Origin: Promerops cafer
Taxonomy: Eukaryota > Chordata > Aves > Passeriformes > Nectariniidae
Assembly: GCA_013398275.1 (NCBI GenBank)
Contig: VZSE01005034.1
Span: 246,524-310,523 of the forward strand
Direction of reading: 5' to 3'
DNA length: 64,000 nt
Position 1 is the first letter of the stretch, and each line of letters starts with the position of its first letter. Positions 35,130 through 49,370 of this stretch are shown here, piece by piece. The notes under the pieces were generated by a model. It did not search any database, was not told the DNA's origin, and worked only from the letters and a program-made list of their open reading frames with translations. The translations under genes were made by a program, and so were the position numbers.

Positions 35130-37959
35130 CTACCTTGCACTGGTTATCTTGCCTTAGATGATATAAAGGAAGGTCACTCCTTTTCTCACAACCCAAGACA
35201 AAGCCCACTTTTAAAGTGCACGTGACTCCTCCAGCTCTGCCAGCTCTGGTTTGCAGCTGCTGTCAGTTATTATTTTGTCAAAGTTCAGGTTTCAAACTCA
35301 CTTATCTCCTGACACTGGGAGGCTTCCCTTTGGATATATTCATTGGATCTGACTTTAGATTTATTTACCACTAGGCTTGTTTTACTGTTCCAAGTAAGGG
35401 CCAGCCCCTTCCTAGAGCAGAACGTGTGGTATTTGTCAGAAAGAGACAGCTTTAAGGCTGCCAGATAACCTGACCAGCCTGCTCCTCTGTAAACAATTTT
35501 GTGGGCTCTGCTGATAATGATAAAGCAACTGCACTGGAGATGATTGCAAGATGCTGGTATCTGCAGGGGAGCAGAGCAGTACTGCTCCAGCATACTCGTG
35601 AAGAAAAGCACTTTCAAGCTTATGAACATTTATAACCTCTTGTTACTGATGATGGTACCCATCTGCAGTTTTTCTGCTGTCAGTGTGTGTCATCAAGCCC
35701 CAGATGCTCTTGTTTTGTTCTCATCAAACTCCCCCTTTGGTTCACAGGCCCACAAGAAACTCTCCGTGGCTCTTTGCAACAAACCAGTTACAAACTCCTT
35801 CCAGCCCAGTCTGGGTGATGCTTATCAAAGTGTTACTCATATAGATCTTGCCTGTATTAGACAAGGTGTCTGCTGCTAGAATGAGACAGCTGCATCCACA
35901 AAGCTGCTGGTTAACTCTGTTCAGTCTGTATCTGAAATGGATTTTAAGCCTTGCAGGATTAATATAAGCTTCTTCAGCTAGAGATTATAAACCTATGAGG
36001 ACATGCAGGTGCCATTTAGCTAGTTATAAATTGTCTTGTAGATTAAATTCTAAGGGATTCAGGTATTTTAAGAGTGTCATTCACCCTTGCACAGGTAGGC
36101 CAAATTTATCTGGTATACATCTGTGATGAAAACCCTGAGAAAGAAGAGTGGGTTTGTTACAATGACAGCAATAGAAAAGTGATGGCTTTAGGTCAAACCT
36201 GTCAGGTTTCAGCCCTGTGGGGAGGGTAGAGAGAGAAACACCTTTATCCTTCCTGCAAACCATACAAATAGAAAAGCAAAGGCTACAAAGCAGAGGAGAG
36301 TGAAGGGAGAGTCCAGGTTTAAGGAAGAGATGGCTCAGAAAGGAGCACTGTGTCTTCAAATATTTGCTGTGATGAAGCATGGGAAGGCATAAAAGCAGTC
36401 TGAAAATTTGAGTATTTGCATCTGCAGAAAGAGAGTGCAGATCTTGCTCTTCTTTCTCTGACTCTGTTGCCAGAGGGCCAAGACAGGTAATGGCTGCAGA
36501 TGAAGCTGCTACCTTCCCCTGTCCCCAGGGCATGTGGGCAACCCAGCAGCCTTCCAGCATTGCTTTCATTTTAGTGCAGCTCTGCACCTTGCACCACATT
36601 CTTTTAGAGATCCACGGACTGTTACTGCCTGCCCTTGCCTTTCCACGTGTAAATTTTGCAGCAGAAATGGATTAGTTTTGCTTGATGTGACTTTGCTGTC
36701 TGCTGCCTTTAAATCAGCTTCAACTGCTATGAGACTCAAGTGGTGGCAACTGGGAGACTGCTTAGCTTCAAGCATGGCTGGAGTTGCTCTGTGACCTGAA
36801 GAAAAAGGTGACTGCATTTTACACTCTGGGTGGCAGAATGCCATGCATTAAGGGTGATGGAAAATAGGTACGTGGGTGGAAGCCCTTACTCAGTTAATAC
36901 ACCTAAATGTGAAGAAAGAGGATTTGGTGTCAAAGTACATCTGTTACCCCTGGTTTGATGCAGACAGCATGACAAGTATTGCTAAACCTTTGTTCCAGCT
37001 GTCACAGGCACCTAAGTTTCCATGATTTTTCATTAGCTGCTGCTTGTGAAATTTGCTGCTTTTGAAATTTACTGCTTCTGACATGGAGGAATTTTTTTTT
37101 TTAAAGTGTGAGTGAGCCTGCAGGATGAGGATGTTGATAGCACTGAGGTGACCACGCTCTGCTGAAAGCTTTAGTCCAGCAGAATTTCATCTCCTGGTTG
37201 CAATGGTAGTTAGAAAGGAAGAGGATAAAACTGGACAGCTCTCACCAAGTCCTCTGATTTGTAGTTCCTGAAGAGATTCTTGTCTTAGTCTATTCTTCTT
37301 TGCTATATAAAGGAAAACATATATATTTTCCCTTTGTGTTTAGAGAGCAGGCATGGATTAGGCTTACTAAGCAATAATCAGCTTTCACTGGTTTAAAATT
37401 AACTGAAACAAAACTAGTTGTTTTTTTCCTCTCAGCTGGTGACAGTAGGGGACAGAAGGTGTCTGGAGGAGGTGGCTCAGGCTTTTGTGGCGCTGTTAAG
37501 GGAGATGTGACCTGCCACAAGCTCTTTTTATTGCTAGAGGCATAGTGCCACATCCACCCTGGATGGGTTTTCCTGGCCTATCTTCCCACCTGCCAGGATG
37601 GCTGTATGAGAGAGGTGATTTCTGCACTGTGCAGGGCAGGAGGGATTGATGTTATCCTGGTGGTGATGGGAATGCATGTCCTAGGGCTGGTGGACATCCA
37701 GCAACAGCAGGTGTCCTGTCTTACTGACCACCACCCTCAACCTGTTCCCCTAAAGAGAATTTCCTCCCCTCTCCCATTTTGTGCTGACAGTGAAATGTTA
37801 GAGTTGTAACTGAAACAGCAATGTGGGGGATTTTAAACCCCTGCCCCTTGCAGTGGGTAAGGACGCCAAGAGGCCTTTGCTACCTTCTCTTTCTTTGCTC
37901 TCTCACTGTCATGCTGAGAGCTTCAGGGTCTATGATGGAGATGCTGTACTGCAGCTACC

Positions 37960-38290
37960 CTGAGTGTTCCTTGGTCCGTGGGCAGGGATGTCACCCACCC
38001 ATCAGGGTGGTCCCATCCAGCCTGGCCTTGAAGGGGCCTGTTCCAGTGCCTCAGCACCCTCTCAGTAAATAACTTCCTAATATCTAATTTAAATCTCTCT
38101 TCCTTTAGTTTAAAACTGTTCCCCACTTCTATCATTATGTGCCCATGTCCTTGTTACATGACCTGACCCTTTGTCAGTGTGTCCTTCTAGCTCTGTGTAG
38201 CCATGTTTGTATTCCTGCCAATGTGCCCACATAAGGAGGCTGGAGCCTCCAGGTTCCCCAGCACAGCTGCTTAGTGGGGCTGAGGATGTT
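37960..38290 (-). mobile_element. CR1 LINE fragment, antisense
   Basis: Contains the reverse complement of CR1 3' sequence in order: CCCATCCAGCCTGGCCTTGA, a TGTTCCAGTGCCTCAGCACC block, CTCTCAGTAAATAACTTCCT, AATATCTAATTTAAATCTCT, a TTAGTTTAAAACTGTTCCCC block and TCATTATGTGCCC. Diverged and truncated, without coding capacity. The far end (to about 38290) is less certain. Confidence 0.85.
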
Positions 38291-41200
38291 TGATTTTACT
38301 CTATCTTCTCTAATTAAGTTGCTTTATTTTGATTTTGTGTTTGGGTGTGGTTAACATGCCCACTCATCTGGAATATGTAACTTCAGTGAGTATCTTCAGG
38401 CTCACATCATGCTGGGTTTTGATTTTTCTTCTTTTGGCAGAACAGCAGCTAAAGTTTTCCCTTTCTCACTGTTGAGCAATTGGGCCAATGACCTCCTCCT
38501 GAAACCACTACTGTGACCCATTTTCTGTGCCAAAGCAGCAAAGGTGTAATAGTTCACAGCATAGCACAGAGCTGTGCCTAGGAGGCAACACTTCCCATTT
38601 CAGTTTCTTCTGCTGGCCAAGTCATGCTGGGAGATGTGACTTAAGGGAAAAAAACCTCCACAGGGTGTGTAAGGCCTGTCTGTGTGTCAAGCATCTTTCC
38701 TTCTCCTCTTAGCACTGAATTAGAGAGGGCTGTTTTCCTTTTCTAGCATTAGGGGGAGCATGGCTGTTATGAGAGAGGTTGGAAAAAAAAGAATAACTCA
38801 CAAACTGAAAAAAACAAGTTCTTAACCTTATGAGTCCAATTTAAACCCTGTCCCTGCACAATGGCCTGTTTATAGTTCCTGTGCCACCAGTAACAAAGCT
38901 TCGGCGGGCACTGAAGATTGAAGCACCTTGCTCTCACATATCAGGCAAAGAGGAGGAGTAGAAATGGACAGCCTGATAATTTTGCAGTCCCCTAGGAAGA
39001 AGCAAATGAGTGGGATTAACAATGGTTGGAAGCTTGTTTGGCATTCCGGAGGCCTTGTTAACAACAGTGTTACAACAGCTCTTCAGGAATGCTATTATAC
39101 CACCAGGGCTGTCTCTGAGAAGTTACATTGATAATTCCTTGTTTTAGCTTCCAGGGGTGTCATTGCCGATTGTACACAGGACCTTGGATACAGGGGAGGA
39201 TATTCTTCTCTCGTTTGGAGCCCTTGGCTGTGCAAATTAGTTTAGTTTTGCACTTTGGTAGAAACATTGCCCAATAAGCTGTGTGGTAAAACCTCTTCAC
39301 CCCCAGCCAAAATCCCCAAACTCTTAATGATTTTCTCAGAGCTGGGGTTTCACATGTGGGCTCAAAGTTCATAGACTTACGTAATTCCTTTGCTTCTACC
39401 TCTGCTGGTTTGTGCTTGCTTCCTCCACTCATGGAAAGTACCTCCTTGATTGGTTCCCTTTAAACCCCTAAGGATACTTCCTGCCTACTCAGTGAGCAAG
39501 GCTGGCAGAATCAGTGCCTGTGTGCACAAAAGGTACCAGATAATGACATTGAGGTCAAATGTTCTATCAAGGGTATTTTACTTCATATGCTTTTCCACAA
39601 TTTAGCACCTCCTTTAATCATTGCATCTCAAGCTAGTTCATTCTGCACACATTCCATTTGCTTCTTTAGGAAAAATACCAGTGTTAGTAATACCAAGAGA
39701 ATCAAGGACAAAGCATTTAAGGAGAGTGATTGCTTCCAAGGGAAAAGTGTGGGATGCCAAAAGCAGGTGTGCCTGGGTGCCAGACAATGGTACTGGTAGC
39801 TGCAGGAAGACTATGCAAGGAGGACAAAGTGTAACTGGTACATGGGGATTCTTCCTCAGTAGTATTACCCAAGAGGAAGTTTTTATGAGACCTGTGTTGT
39901 TTGCAGTGCATCCAGAAATCAGAGAAGAAGAAGAGGGAGAGAGGTGGAAAGGGCCTAAAGAGGGAAGAATCCTTGAAAGGGCAAGGAAGAAGCCAGAAAG
40001 AAAAAACCTTTGTAGGTTGCTCTATGAAGGGCACAAAAGCAACTCACGTGCCCCAGTGGCAGTGCCATGAAAGTTACAACAGAAATCACCAATGGGAAAG
40101 GATATTCTTCTTTACCCCATTTTTTTTCTTATTTTTAATTTAGTTCAAAAGGATGGCAGGAGCATGAGGCAAAGTGTTATTTGTGTAGCAGGGAAGAGAC
40201 ACATTTGAGGACATCTGTTTTAAGGACCTGCTTCAAAAATAACCACAGGAGAGGAGTGTGTTTGCAGAACCCAGCAGGTGACCTGCAGAGTAGTGGAAAG
40301 TGAGACAGCAGTGGTGCCCCGAGCGCAGACAGCCCCAAATGTCTCCAGGATTGTGTACATTTGTATTCATTGCCAAACCACCCCAACCTGACCCCAGTGG
40401 GTGTTTTACAAATTGAAGGAGGTGCTGTTTCCATGTTTTCTGCCCAAAAACATTGATCTCTTTTCTGTTGCTCTCCTTCTTGACCCCTTTTTCTTAAGTC
40501 AGCAGCTTTGAAATTCCACTTTCAAGTCTTTATAAAATAAGCCTGTTTTAATGAATCTCCAAAACATATGGCAAAGGAATGCAGATTTGGGTACTACTCC
40601 ATTCCAGAGATGAGGTCTTGTTCACCTGAAAAAGAAAGGAAAAGCAGACTGTCAGATTTTGGAGCAGGATGCTCATATCCAGCGTTCTGCCCTAGCCTAT
40701 TTACTGCTATATTCTTCTCTTGTTCCGCAAATTAGTTTAGTTTAGACTGCAGGAACAGGCAGCAAACTTGGCCACTGATTTACTGAGATGCTTTAAGAAA
40801 GTCCATTACACCTTACCTGTTGTTTCAGCTTTCTGGTGGGTAAAACAGAGAAGTGAGAAGTACAAATTTTATCCTTGTTTTCTTTCTAAAGTCTGTGGTT
40901 TCAGACAGCTCTGAAAGTGTTGTGGTGTAGTATCCAATGCAAATATCAGGTGTGATCCATTAGTGAAATGGAAGTGGTAAAGCCAGATGGTCTAAGGCAT
41001 CCCACTGGGAAACACAATGTTTCAGGCACCAGGCAGTTAATTTCTCCTTTTAGCCAGGTAAGAGAGCATGCTTGAGAAAGGCCAAATGAAAACTGACCAT
41101 AACTGCTCATTGGGAGATTCACCCTTTTCATGGCCAATACTCCTTAGAGCAGAACTTTGTCAAAACATGATGAATTTGCATCTCTGTTTCCTAGCGTCAC

Positions 41201-42713
41201 ATTGGAAAATCAATGGCAAGTAGCACTTCAAAGTAGCAACCAGATGTTTCCTCCCTGCTTTTTTTAGCTATCCACTGTGCGTAACAAACATTTCACAAAG
41301 AGAAGTGAGGGTTTGAGATATAGTAGCTGATACCACTCTGGGAGGACACAGCTGTATAGCTGTATTTTTCTACACTAGTGGCTGTCAGCTGACTTTGGCT
41401 ATCCCCTACCTCAAGGGAAGCATTATCCTCTCTGCTCCCTCCAGTACTGTGTTTTCTGATAAAGAACAAATGTTTCTTCTAAAATCAGTTCATGCTGCAG
41501 TAACTACTTGGAACAAAACTTTGGTTTCAGTTATAAAAATTCTCACAGCACAAAGTTAACTATTTGGAGATTCACAGAGTTATTCCGTATTCACCTGGCT
41601 ATGCCTGATATAACCATGACTGCACTTTGGCCAGTGTTTGCAAGCTAACTACAAGCTGCAACGCAGCTTCATGTGTCTGTAAACCAAGAAAGGGTTGTGC
41701 TTTGGACAAAATTTGATATTTCAAAATTGCTGAGTAGCAGTCAAATTAGCTAGTCAAGTGAGTTCACCAATGGTCATTTCATATCCAGACTGTTTACACC
41801 ATCCCACGGGATACCTCTTTTCAGTGCCCAAGCAAGTTGCAAACTAGGCCCTGTAGGACTTGCATCTGACTGCTTTCAGGGAGACTTGGTCTTCTAAGCA
41901 TCGAGATCACTTTTGCAATGGGAGCTTTGGCATATTGGGCTGAATTCTGAGAGGTATTCAGGCATACAAATTGTTTGGTTTTTAAACTTTCCTTGAAGTA
42001 TTTAATGGTTTAATGTTTTGATGTCTCTTCTGGCTTTGCCAAGGTTATGTTTTTTTCTATTACTTTGTAACCACATAGAAGATACAAAACAGTTCACTCT
42101 CAATAAATTTATGGGTGTTTCATTCCAGCTTGGATTCAGCATATGGCTTTCTTTGTGTAGTTGTTTGATTGCATCATTCTTGTTTCAAATGTGACAATTT
42201 GGCTCAAACCTTTCTTTTCCATGTGTGAAGTGGGACACGAGTGCATTGCATCATTTGGTTGTGCATATCCACTGGACATGCTGTTCTCTGCTATGGGATT
42301 ATGGAAAATTGCCCAAATTTTTCTCTGACTGCTGCTGTACAGATGCAGGCAGGGTAGCAAGTATAATCTCATTAGGACAAAGATGTATTCTGAAAGAAAA
42401 ACAAGCACGGTAAGCAGGCACCTGTAAACAGTGTTCTTTATAGTGCAGAACTGACTGAGTGCAGGCTCTTCTTTGTCCACCCAGCCAAAGCGTTTGATAT
42501 GGTCACTGCTCCTGCCACTCTTTCTCTCAGTTTTGCTGCTGCAGGGTCCTATGCACCTTGGCTTGCTCCCTAAATGTCTCACTGCTGCCGAGTCCTGAAC
42601 CAATCAAAATCTGGGCAATGTCCCTTTCTCCCTGCCTGGAGCACACCGAGGCCCCGAGATGCAGCATCCCTCTGGAAGGCAGACACCAGCAGGCTGCACA
42701 GCGGGGTAATTTA

Positions 42714-42725
42714 CCACTAGATGGC
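42714..42725 (+). promoter_or_regulatory. CTCF-type core motif
   Basis: CCACTAGATGGC matches the CTCF core CCASYAGRKGGC at every position. It lies between EIF4E and TSPAN5, a plausible boundary position. Motif evidence only. Confidence 0.45.
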
Positions 42726-45403
42726 TGGACCTCCTTTGTCCAGCTCTCACTTTTGTTCCCAGCTCAGTGACCGTGCTTAGCCCAGAACAGTGGACTCGTT
42801 GTAAGCTCTCCGCCCGCCCACTTTATAGCTCAACATTTTGAAACAGCTGATGCTTTTAGCAGATTTACCTTCATGATGAATAGTTCAAACTTCTGAAACG
42901 TACTGAAAGAGCTCTGGTAATATCTAAGAAAATCATAGATTTTTTTTGCAAGACAAAAAGGAAAAGCTCCCTGGTCCACTTCTTGGGGTTTTTTTCCATT
43001 CCAAGTATAATACAGTTTTCACTGAGTCTTGTTTTGTAGGTGTATGCATAAGTGGGACACATTTAACAGTTCATCACTCAGACTGGAATACAGCATCATA
43101 GTGTCCTGAATAGTCACAGCCACGTGCTTTGATCTGGTGAATTTGGTGATATAAAATCTGTAAAACTTTTAGACTCTGACATACATGTCACTGTGATTTG
43201 GGGCAGCTGTGTCTTTCCTTTAAGAAAAATTATTTTGCCCACAGTCAATATTTTCAAAAAATTAATACCTCTGGATGAAAAATGTCAACTTTCCTGATGA
43301 TTGCAGATGGATACATTATACAGAGCAAAAAGGCCTGCTCCAAAAGGAAGATTTCTCCTGCCTGAAAGCAGACAAGAGGAATAGGCAAAGAATGTTTCTT
43401 GAAGATACCACTTTTTTTTCCCTTATCAGTCTCTTCACATTTTCAGCTGTTACTTGTATTTACTGGGTTCACATCGTGTGTCTATAGATGTATCCTGAAT
43501 TCAAAACAAGAGAGAGGTATGTTTTTAAATTAAAATTATTTTAGCTGTTTTGCTGTCCCAGCACTGGCATTTTATGCTTGCCACTTGCAGGAGCAAGGAG
43601 GAGTCATTGTCCCTGCTTCCAAGGTAATATAATCTAAAATATCAAACCTTAGGGCACTTTAACACCTTTGTGGGAGCCTGAAGATGTGCCTAAAGATGAT
43701 TATACATGAAATAGTAAGATGAAGATGAATCTAGAAATAGTTCTGGGGTGGGTTTTCTTTTCTAAGTAGCAGTCTCTCACAGTTTAATTTTCTTAAAGCA
43801 CTATGACAGCAAAAAAAAAGAAGCTGATGGTTTAACTAGGGTGGTGGAAGAGCAGGAAATTCAAATGAACTCCACCCATCAAGACGCACACAGAAACACA
43901 GGTAGTGAAGCATACAGCAAATGATGAGCCCCTGAATAAATAGAATTCAAAAGTAATTGTTCAACCCAACAAGAATGTTAGCTGGGTTGGCTCATCTGCA
44001 GGAAGGTTTCTGGCTCTGCTAATGCAACAGTGGACTTGCAAATAAGTAAATTGTAAATTTTTTGAAGTGCTTCCTTTTTACAGGTGCCGGGAGGGTAACA
44101 TGTGCAGATTATTTATGAAGAGCAACCTCACATTTGGAAGTAGTCCAGAAACAAAGTCCTACTTGATCCTGTCACAAGCAGATATGCTGTTACTGAGCCC
44201 AGAATGTCAGAGGTAGCATAATCACAGGCATTGTATATTCCTTCTATGACACTGTGGGAAGCAAAAAGCCATGGTTTGTAATCACTCTAGTAGTGCTATT
44301 TTATGCCTTTTGGGAATGTTTAAATAAACTTATTTTATTTACCTTATTCCTAAGCAGGTCCACTGATATAAGCTGTACAGAATACTACTGTAAAATACCT
44401 GTTCACTGGTGCTGTTACAAGTGCTATGTTTGCTGTTGCAGCTCTGCATAACATCTGAGAAATCAGAAGTGTCAATACCAAAGGTAAAGGAAGCTGGTAT
44501 CTTTGATCCAGCTATATGGTAGCTGTCACTGGATGTGAATAGAGAAGGTGGGTTTGAAGCACCAGACACAAAATTGTGAGAAAATCAGCTTAAAGATATC
44601 ACCAACCCTCCTTTGGGGTTATCAGCTCACTTGCACAGTCCCAATGAACTGTTAGAGGCCCTGTCATATAGTCTGACAGGAGACACCAATGTCACAGCAG
44701 AGATGACAGCATTTTTGTCACTGCTCTTTCCATAGCAAGTTTCCTCTTGCTCACGTGAGCAAGCCTGTTCCAGAGGGTAGGAGGTGGCTCCCTGCAGCCA
44801 GGCTGCACTGCATATCTGGGCCCTCCTCCAGCAGGTGCTGACCCCCTCGAGCACCTTATTGCTCTCCCCAGAGGGTTTTGGATCAGCTCCCTGCTGTGAA
44901 GGCAAGGACATAGAGTCCCTTCAGATCACAGCACCTCTATAGCCATTTGAATCGAAAAGCAATGAAAAAAATGTTGCTTGGATTTGAAATGAGAGTTTTT
45001 TGCACAGGTGGCTTTTTCCACTCTGTTCTCAGCAAGACAATTTAAGTTCCTGCCTGCACAGAAGTCTGGGGGCTGAACTCCTGACCAAGCTGGCCAAACA
45101 GGTATTCCAATGCCTTTTAGTTCAATTATTGGCTAGGCCATGGTGGAAAACTCTTCCAGAAGCAGGGCTTTGAGATTCATTACTCTGCTAGCCTCCCTTC
45201 CTACCACTCTGGCAGCAACTTAAAGCCTACAACAGCCAGATTCGCAATCATGCACACTCATCCCACCACCTGCTTGCACTCCCTGACCTTCTGACAGGTT
45301 TACAGATGTTCCTGGAAAGAGGTGCCAGAATGATTCCTGAGGGGTTGTTCTTGCAGTAAACTCTGATCGAGGCTCCCAAGTGAAACAAAAATCTTCACAG
45401 GGG

Positions 45404-45530
45404 AGGATGGGAGAAGCTCAGGTCATTTAGGCCTGAGTAGAGGAAACCATTGAAGGGAAACATTCTCAAAGATTATTTAAAATGGTGGATTTGCAGAAAA
45501 TCTTATCACCATTAAAAACCACAGTCAGAG
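45404..45530 (+). mobile_element. Possible very old CR1 fragment
   Basis: GCTCAGGTCATTTAGGCCTG followed by AAGATTATTTAAAATGGTGG resembles the 'agcctgg...aggctc...attatttaaaagggtgg' part of older CR1 families. Divergence is high and I could not align it properly. Confidence 0.3.
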
Positions 45531-48500
45531 GAAACAGTCACTCTCCAGAGTGGTATTGCAGGTAAGTTAAACCTCTGAGTTGAGTGTGTCCTGTATTTGT
45601 ATGACGAAGAATGACTGAGAGCAACTCAGAGGGCCTTGAAAAACCTAATGGAGCTTAAGAAGACCATATGGTGTTCTGTTACAGGATAAACACCGGTTAT
45701 CCTTTCAGACAGAGGATCATCAAGAATTATACCTGAACCTTCAGGTACACACAAGCAATGGTCCATGTTTGGGAAGTGAGAAGCTTCCAAATTTGCAGAG
45801 TTTGTCCAGTACTTCTAGCAATACAAAGTGAAAAAGACAAGTTTGGCACTTACTGGAGTCTAGGTTTATATCCATTTTAATGACCATGGTCCAGTAGCGC
45901 CAGTAATGGAAGGGGAGGTGACCACCCACACTGATTGCAGTTATCCCTAATTTAGGACTGCAAATCTATGTCTCTTTTTGTAGAATAATGCATATGTTTT
46001 AGCTCATTAAACCCTGTCACTGTCATGTCCATAAAAGGGTTGTAATAACTACCTCATAATAAATGCCCTTTGAGCCAGTTTGATTGTACGAGTGCTTGGC
46101 ACCCCACCTGCAGCCACTGCGTGACAGTGAGCTATGGACCAGGTATGTTATGCTATTCCTGCTTCACTGTTGTATAGACTTGTCAGGGGATAATCCCTGA
46201 TAAGAAAGAGCTTTATAAAAAACTCCAGAACAGGGGCTTGCTGAGGCACAGCACCCACTTACAGAAACAAAGCTGTGTGTCAGGATGTTTGCCCCAAGCA
46301 GCACCGTGTGCAGCTGCAGCCCCAGCCACTCCTTTGCCCCTGCCTGCACAGCTGTGGGCAGGAAGTGTGCCACCACTCCCACCCCTTCCTCTCACAAGGA
46401 GCAGATGCAGCAGCTCAAGGTGCCTGACACAAAAAGAAATAAAGGCTCAGATACACACTGTCTTGAGAAAATAAAATCAGACACGATGCAAACGGTTATT
46501 GGTTGTTACTAGGTATGTCTTAGCTTCAGTTTCTGGCCCTCTAACCCTGTATAGACACGCTTCATGCTTTGTGAGTCATCCTAACAACATTGTTGTTATC
46601 ACATTATAATGATGTTGGGTTGGTCCTGTGAGATGATATTATTATCCAGTATTGAGAGCTAAGTTTCATTTGAAAAAGCAGCTCAATACTCACCAGTGTT
46701 ACCCATAACAGTAATTAGTCAGTACTTGCACTTGTTATTCTTGAGGGAAGCTAAAGTCATGTTCACATCTGGGGCAGAGCATGTACTTCCACCAAGGCCA
46801 ATACAGCTTGTATCACTACTTGAGTTTAGTTCTATGAAATGCTTATCTCAGAATTCCTTCTAAACCTAAACAATGTCCCCTCATCAGTGCTCGCACTTTT
46901 GCTAAGCACAAAACAAAGTATTTTTATGGTTGCAAAACTAGAAAATGAACACTAATGGCATTATAAGCTAGTATGTTACTTAGATTTAAAAATATTCTGA
47001 CGTAGATAATGCCTCTGACTCTATAAATCTTGTCTGTCAGAAAGCTCTACGGTTTCCCCATGGAAAAAGACTGCTATCCTATAAATTCCCACTAAAATGG
47101 AGTGTCTAGGAAATAACTAGACTTATGGACACATACACTGAACTTTTATTAGACCACAGCTCTTTATCTCAGTGCACGTGGCACGAGGTGAGATTGGCAA
47201 TGGGATAACTCACGGAACTACAGCCTTCACTGTGCTGCTCTGCCATTTCTCAAGTCACTCCTGCTTGCATTTCTTTTTCCCTGGAAATTGTCAAAGAATT
47301 CAAAGATCAAAAAACAGGAGCTGACACAAAGACAGAGGTACTGGATCTAAGGAATGATTGATTTGAGGAATTGGGTTTAGGACTCTGCTTGGTGGGAAGG
47401 AGGAATTTCAGAGTCCGCAACTATACCTCTTTTAAGATATGAACTTCTCAAATTTGCCACACTTATTAATATTAGGGTTGGCCAGTCTTTAGTCAGAAGA
47501 AGTCCATTTATATCTGCATCTTAGAGATGGGAAGTAGATTTAGTCATTCAGATGGGACTTTTTCTCAATGTCAGTAGCAAATCAAAGCATTCCTGGTGTT
47601 ATGAAGCACTGTGCTGCTAGAACCAGCTTTGTCATTGAAATACCGCCCATTACTACTCCTGTGCCTTGTCAGATGAATTATGAACTGATGGAATTTGAAT
47701 AACTGTCTTGCCCTTCTGCAAGAAAAGGTAATATTGCTCCTGCTTAGTATCGCCTCAGGCTTTTGTGCCAAAAACATCACAGTAGAATTCAGTGTTGACT
47801 GGTAACTAACAGTGAATTTAAAGTGCTGTCACAGTCATCCTGCTCAGCTTCCAGGCTTAGGTGGCCAAAGCATGTAAGGAGCAATCCACAAGAGATGGCA
47901 CAAAGCCGAAGGACGGGGATTTTTTTTTTATCCTTGTTTGTTTAGGACAGGAGGCAAACTGTGTTTGCAAAGCAGAGAGGCTGCTGCAGGTGCAGAAGGC
48001 TCTGCTACAGCTGGCATTCTGAAAGATCAATTACCTACACCAAAGCTGTTTTGCTGCCTTTGCTATCTCCTTGCTTATTACACACAAAGTGAATTAAAAA
48101 GAGCAGGGTTTTATGTTCAATACCCTCTTCAAGTCAACAATCTAACCCTTAAAACCAAACATCCTTAAGCTGATCAGATGATGGGACAATGTGAAATGCT
48201 TTTGGCTCTAAAAGGACACTTGGCAATCATAATACTACGCTCAATTGAGAAAGCAAGTGAACTCATGTAATATGAAGCTATAAATGACGTAGGTTGCATT
48301 TATTTTTGAGTTGTTGGGAATAAATGGATTGATAGGTAAAACATCTGATATTGCTACTGAATTTATCATAATAAATATTACTCTGCAATATTTGGCTCCT
48401 GCCTGCGAAGAGTTAAAATGCTAAAGGGTGCCAACATGTGATTTTAGGAGCATGTTATGACAGTAATATTATAAATGTTTGTACAGGCTGTCACCAATAT

Positions 48501-49011
48501 TTGAAGCCACTTGTGAAAACAGCACCTTAATATAATACATTATTACCATATGCTACTGTAAGTGGTGAGGTGCCTTTATCCACTGGTACAGAACATGTAC
48601 ATTACAAATTATTCACCCTTTTCTACCCCCTTCCCATGGCTGGTCTTGCAAAGACAGTGTTAAAATAGACACAAGGATAACATTCATGTAATAAACTACA
48701 CAGTCGTGGTTAAAGTATATAGATGTGTTGTGTTATTTTCTCATTTACCAAAAACACTGCTTATTTCCATGAATCCATTTCAGAAGATGCTTTTTCTTCT
48801 CATCATCTACCAGATACAACAGACAAAAATTTCACTCTCAAAAGACTCACAGCAAGGCCCCATAACTGATAGGATGTGATCTTGAATCAAGACTGTCTTC
48901 CATAGTTCTATCAGTATCAGGCTTCTGAAGTGTGTTGCCTTGCAATTCTGTAGAGATGGGAAATGTATTTTATTATAAAGAAATTTTCCATCTATTGAAT
49001 CAAAAGTTTTA

Positions 49012-49370
49012 CTTGCAGAATCACATAAACACTGAATCAATTAGGTTGGAAAAGACCTCCAAGACTGAGTCCAACTTTCACCAATCCCAACCTTGTCAAC
49101 CAGATCGTAGCACTAAGTGCCACATCCAGTCCTTCCTTAAACATCTCCGGGGGCGGTGAGTCCGCCACCTCCCTGGGCAGCCCATTCCAATGTATAACAA
49201 CCTAATGTCCAACCTAAACCACTCCTGGCACAGCCTGAGGCCATTTCCTCTCATCCTATCACACCTGGCACAACCTCCTTTCAGAGAGCTGTAGAAAGTG
49301 GTAAGGTCACCCCTGAGCCTCTTCTTCTCCAGCCTCTCTCTTAGAGCTGGACCAGGAAACTTTGAAGGCT
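49012..49370 (-). mobile_element. CR1 LINE 3' end, antisense
   Basis: Starts with a reversed CR1 3' terminus (TTAGGTTGGAAAAGACCTCC), then AGTGCCACATCCAGTCCTTC, CCACCTCCCTGGGCAGCCCA, TGAGGCCATTTCCTCTCATC and CTGAGCCTCTTCTTCTCCAG, all classic CR1 blocks in reverse order. Well preserved, probably a fairly young family. It lies about 0.2 kb before the TSPAN5 CpG island and 1.2 kb before its first coding exon. Its antisense open frame at 49096-49392 is element sequence, not a gene. Confidence 0.95.

Larger units (their letters stand above)
22780..49011. other. EIF4E-TSPAN5 intergenic region
   Basis: About 26 kb between the EIF4E 3' end and the CR1 copy in front of TSPAN5. Apart from the separately listed CR1 fragments, duplications and motifs, I see no gene. 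Open frames of 60 to 172 codons occur on both strands, but none shows a domain, a signal peptide with a family match, or splice-linked continuation. No LTR pair, tRNA or CRISPR-like array was seen. Confidence 0.65.

Noticed and set aside
39621..40070. 149-codon open frame
   Set aside because: It starts at TTG, not ATG. Its charged segment comes from a purine-rich low-complexity stretch, and there is no domain match from memory.
42136..42603. 155-codon antisense open frame
   Set aside because: No recognised family, and no promoter or splice context. Treated as chance.
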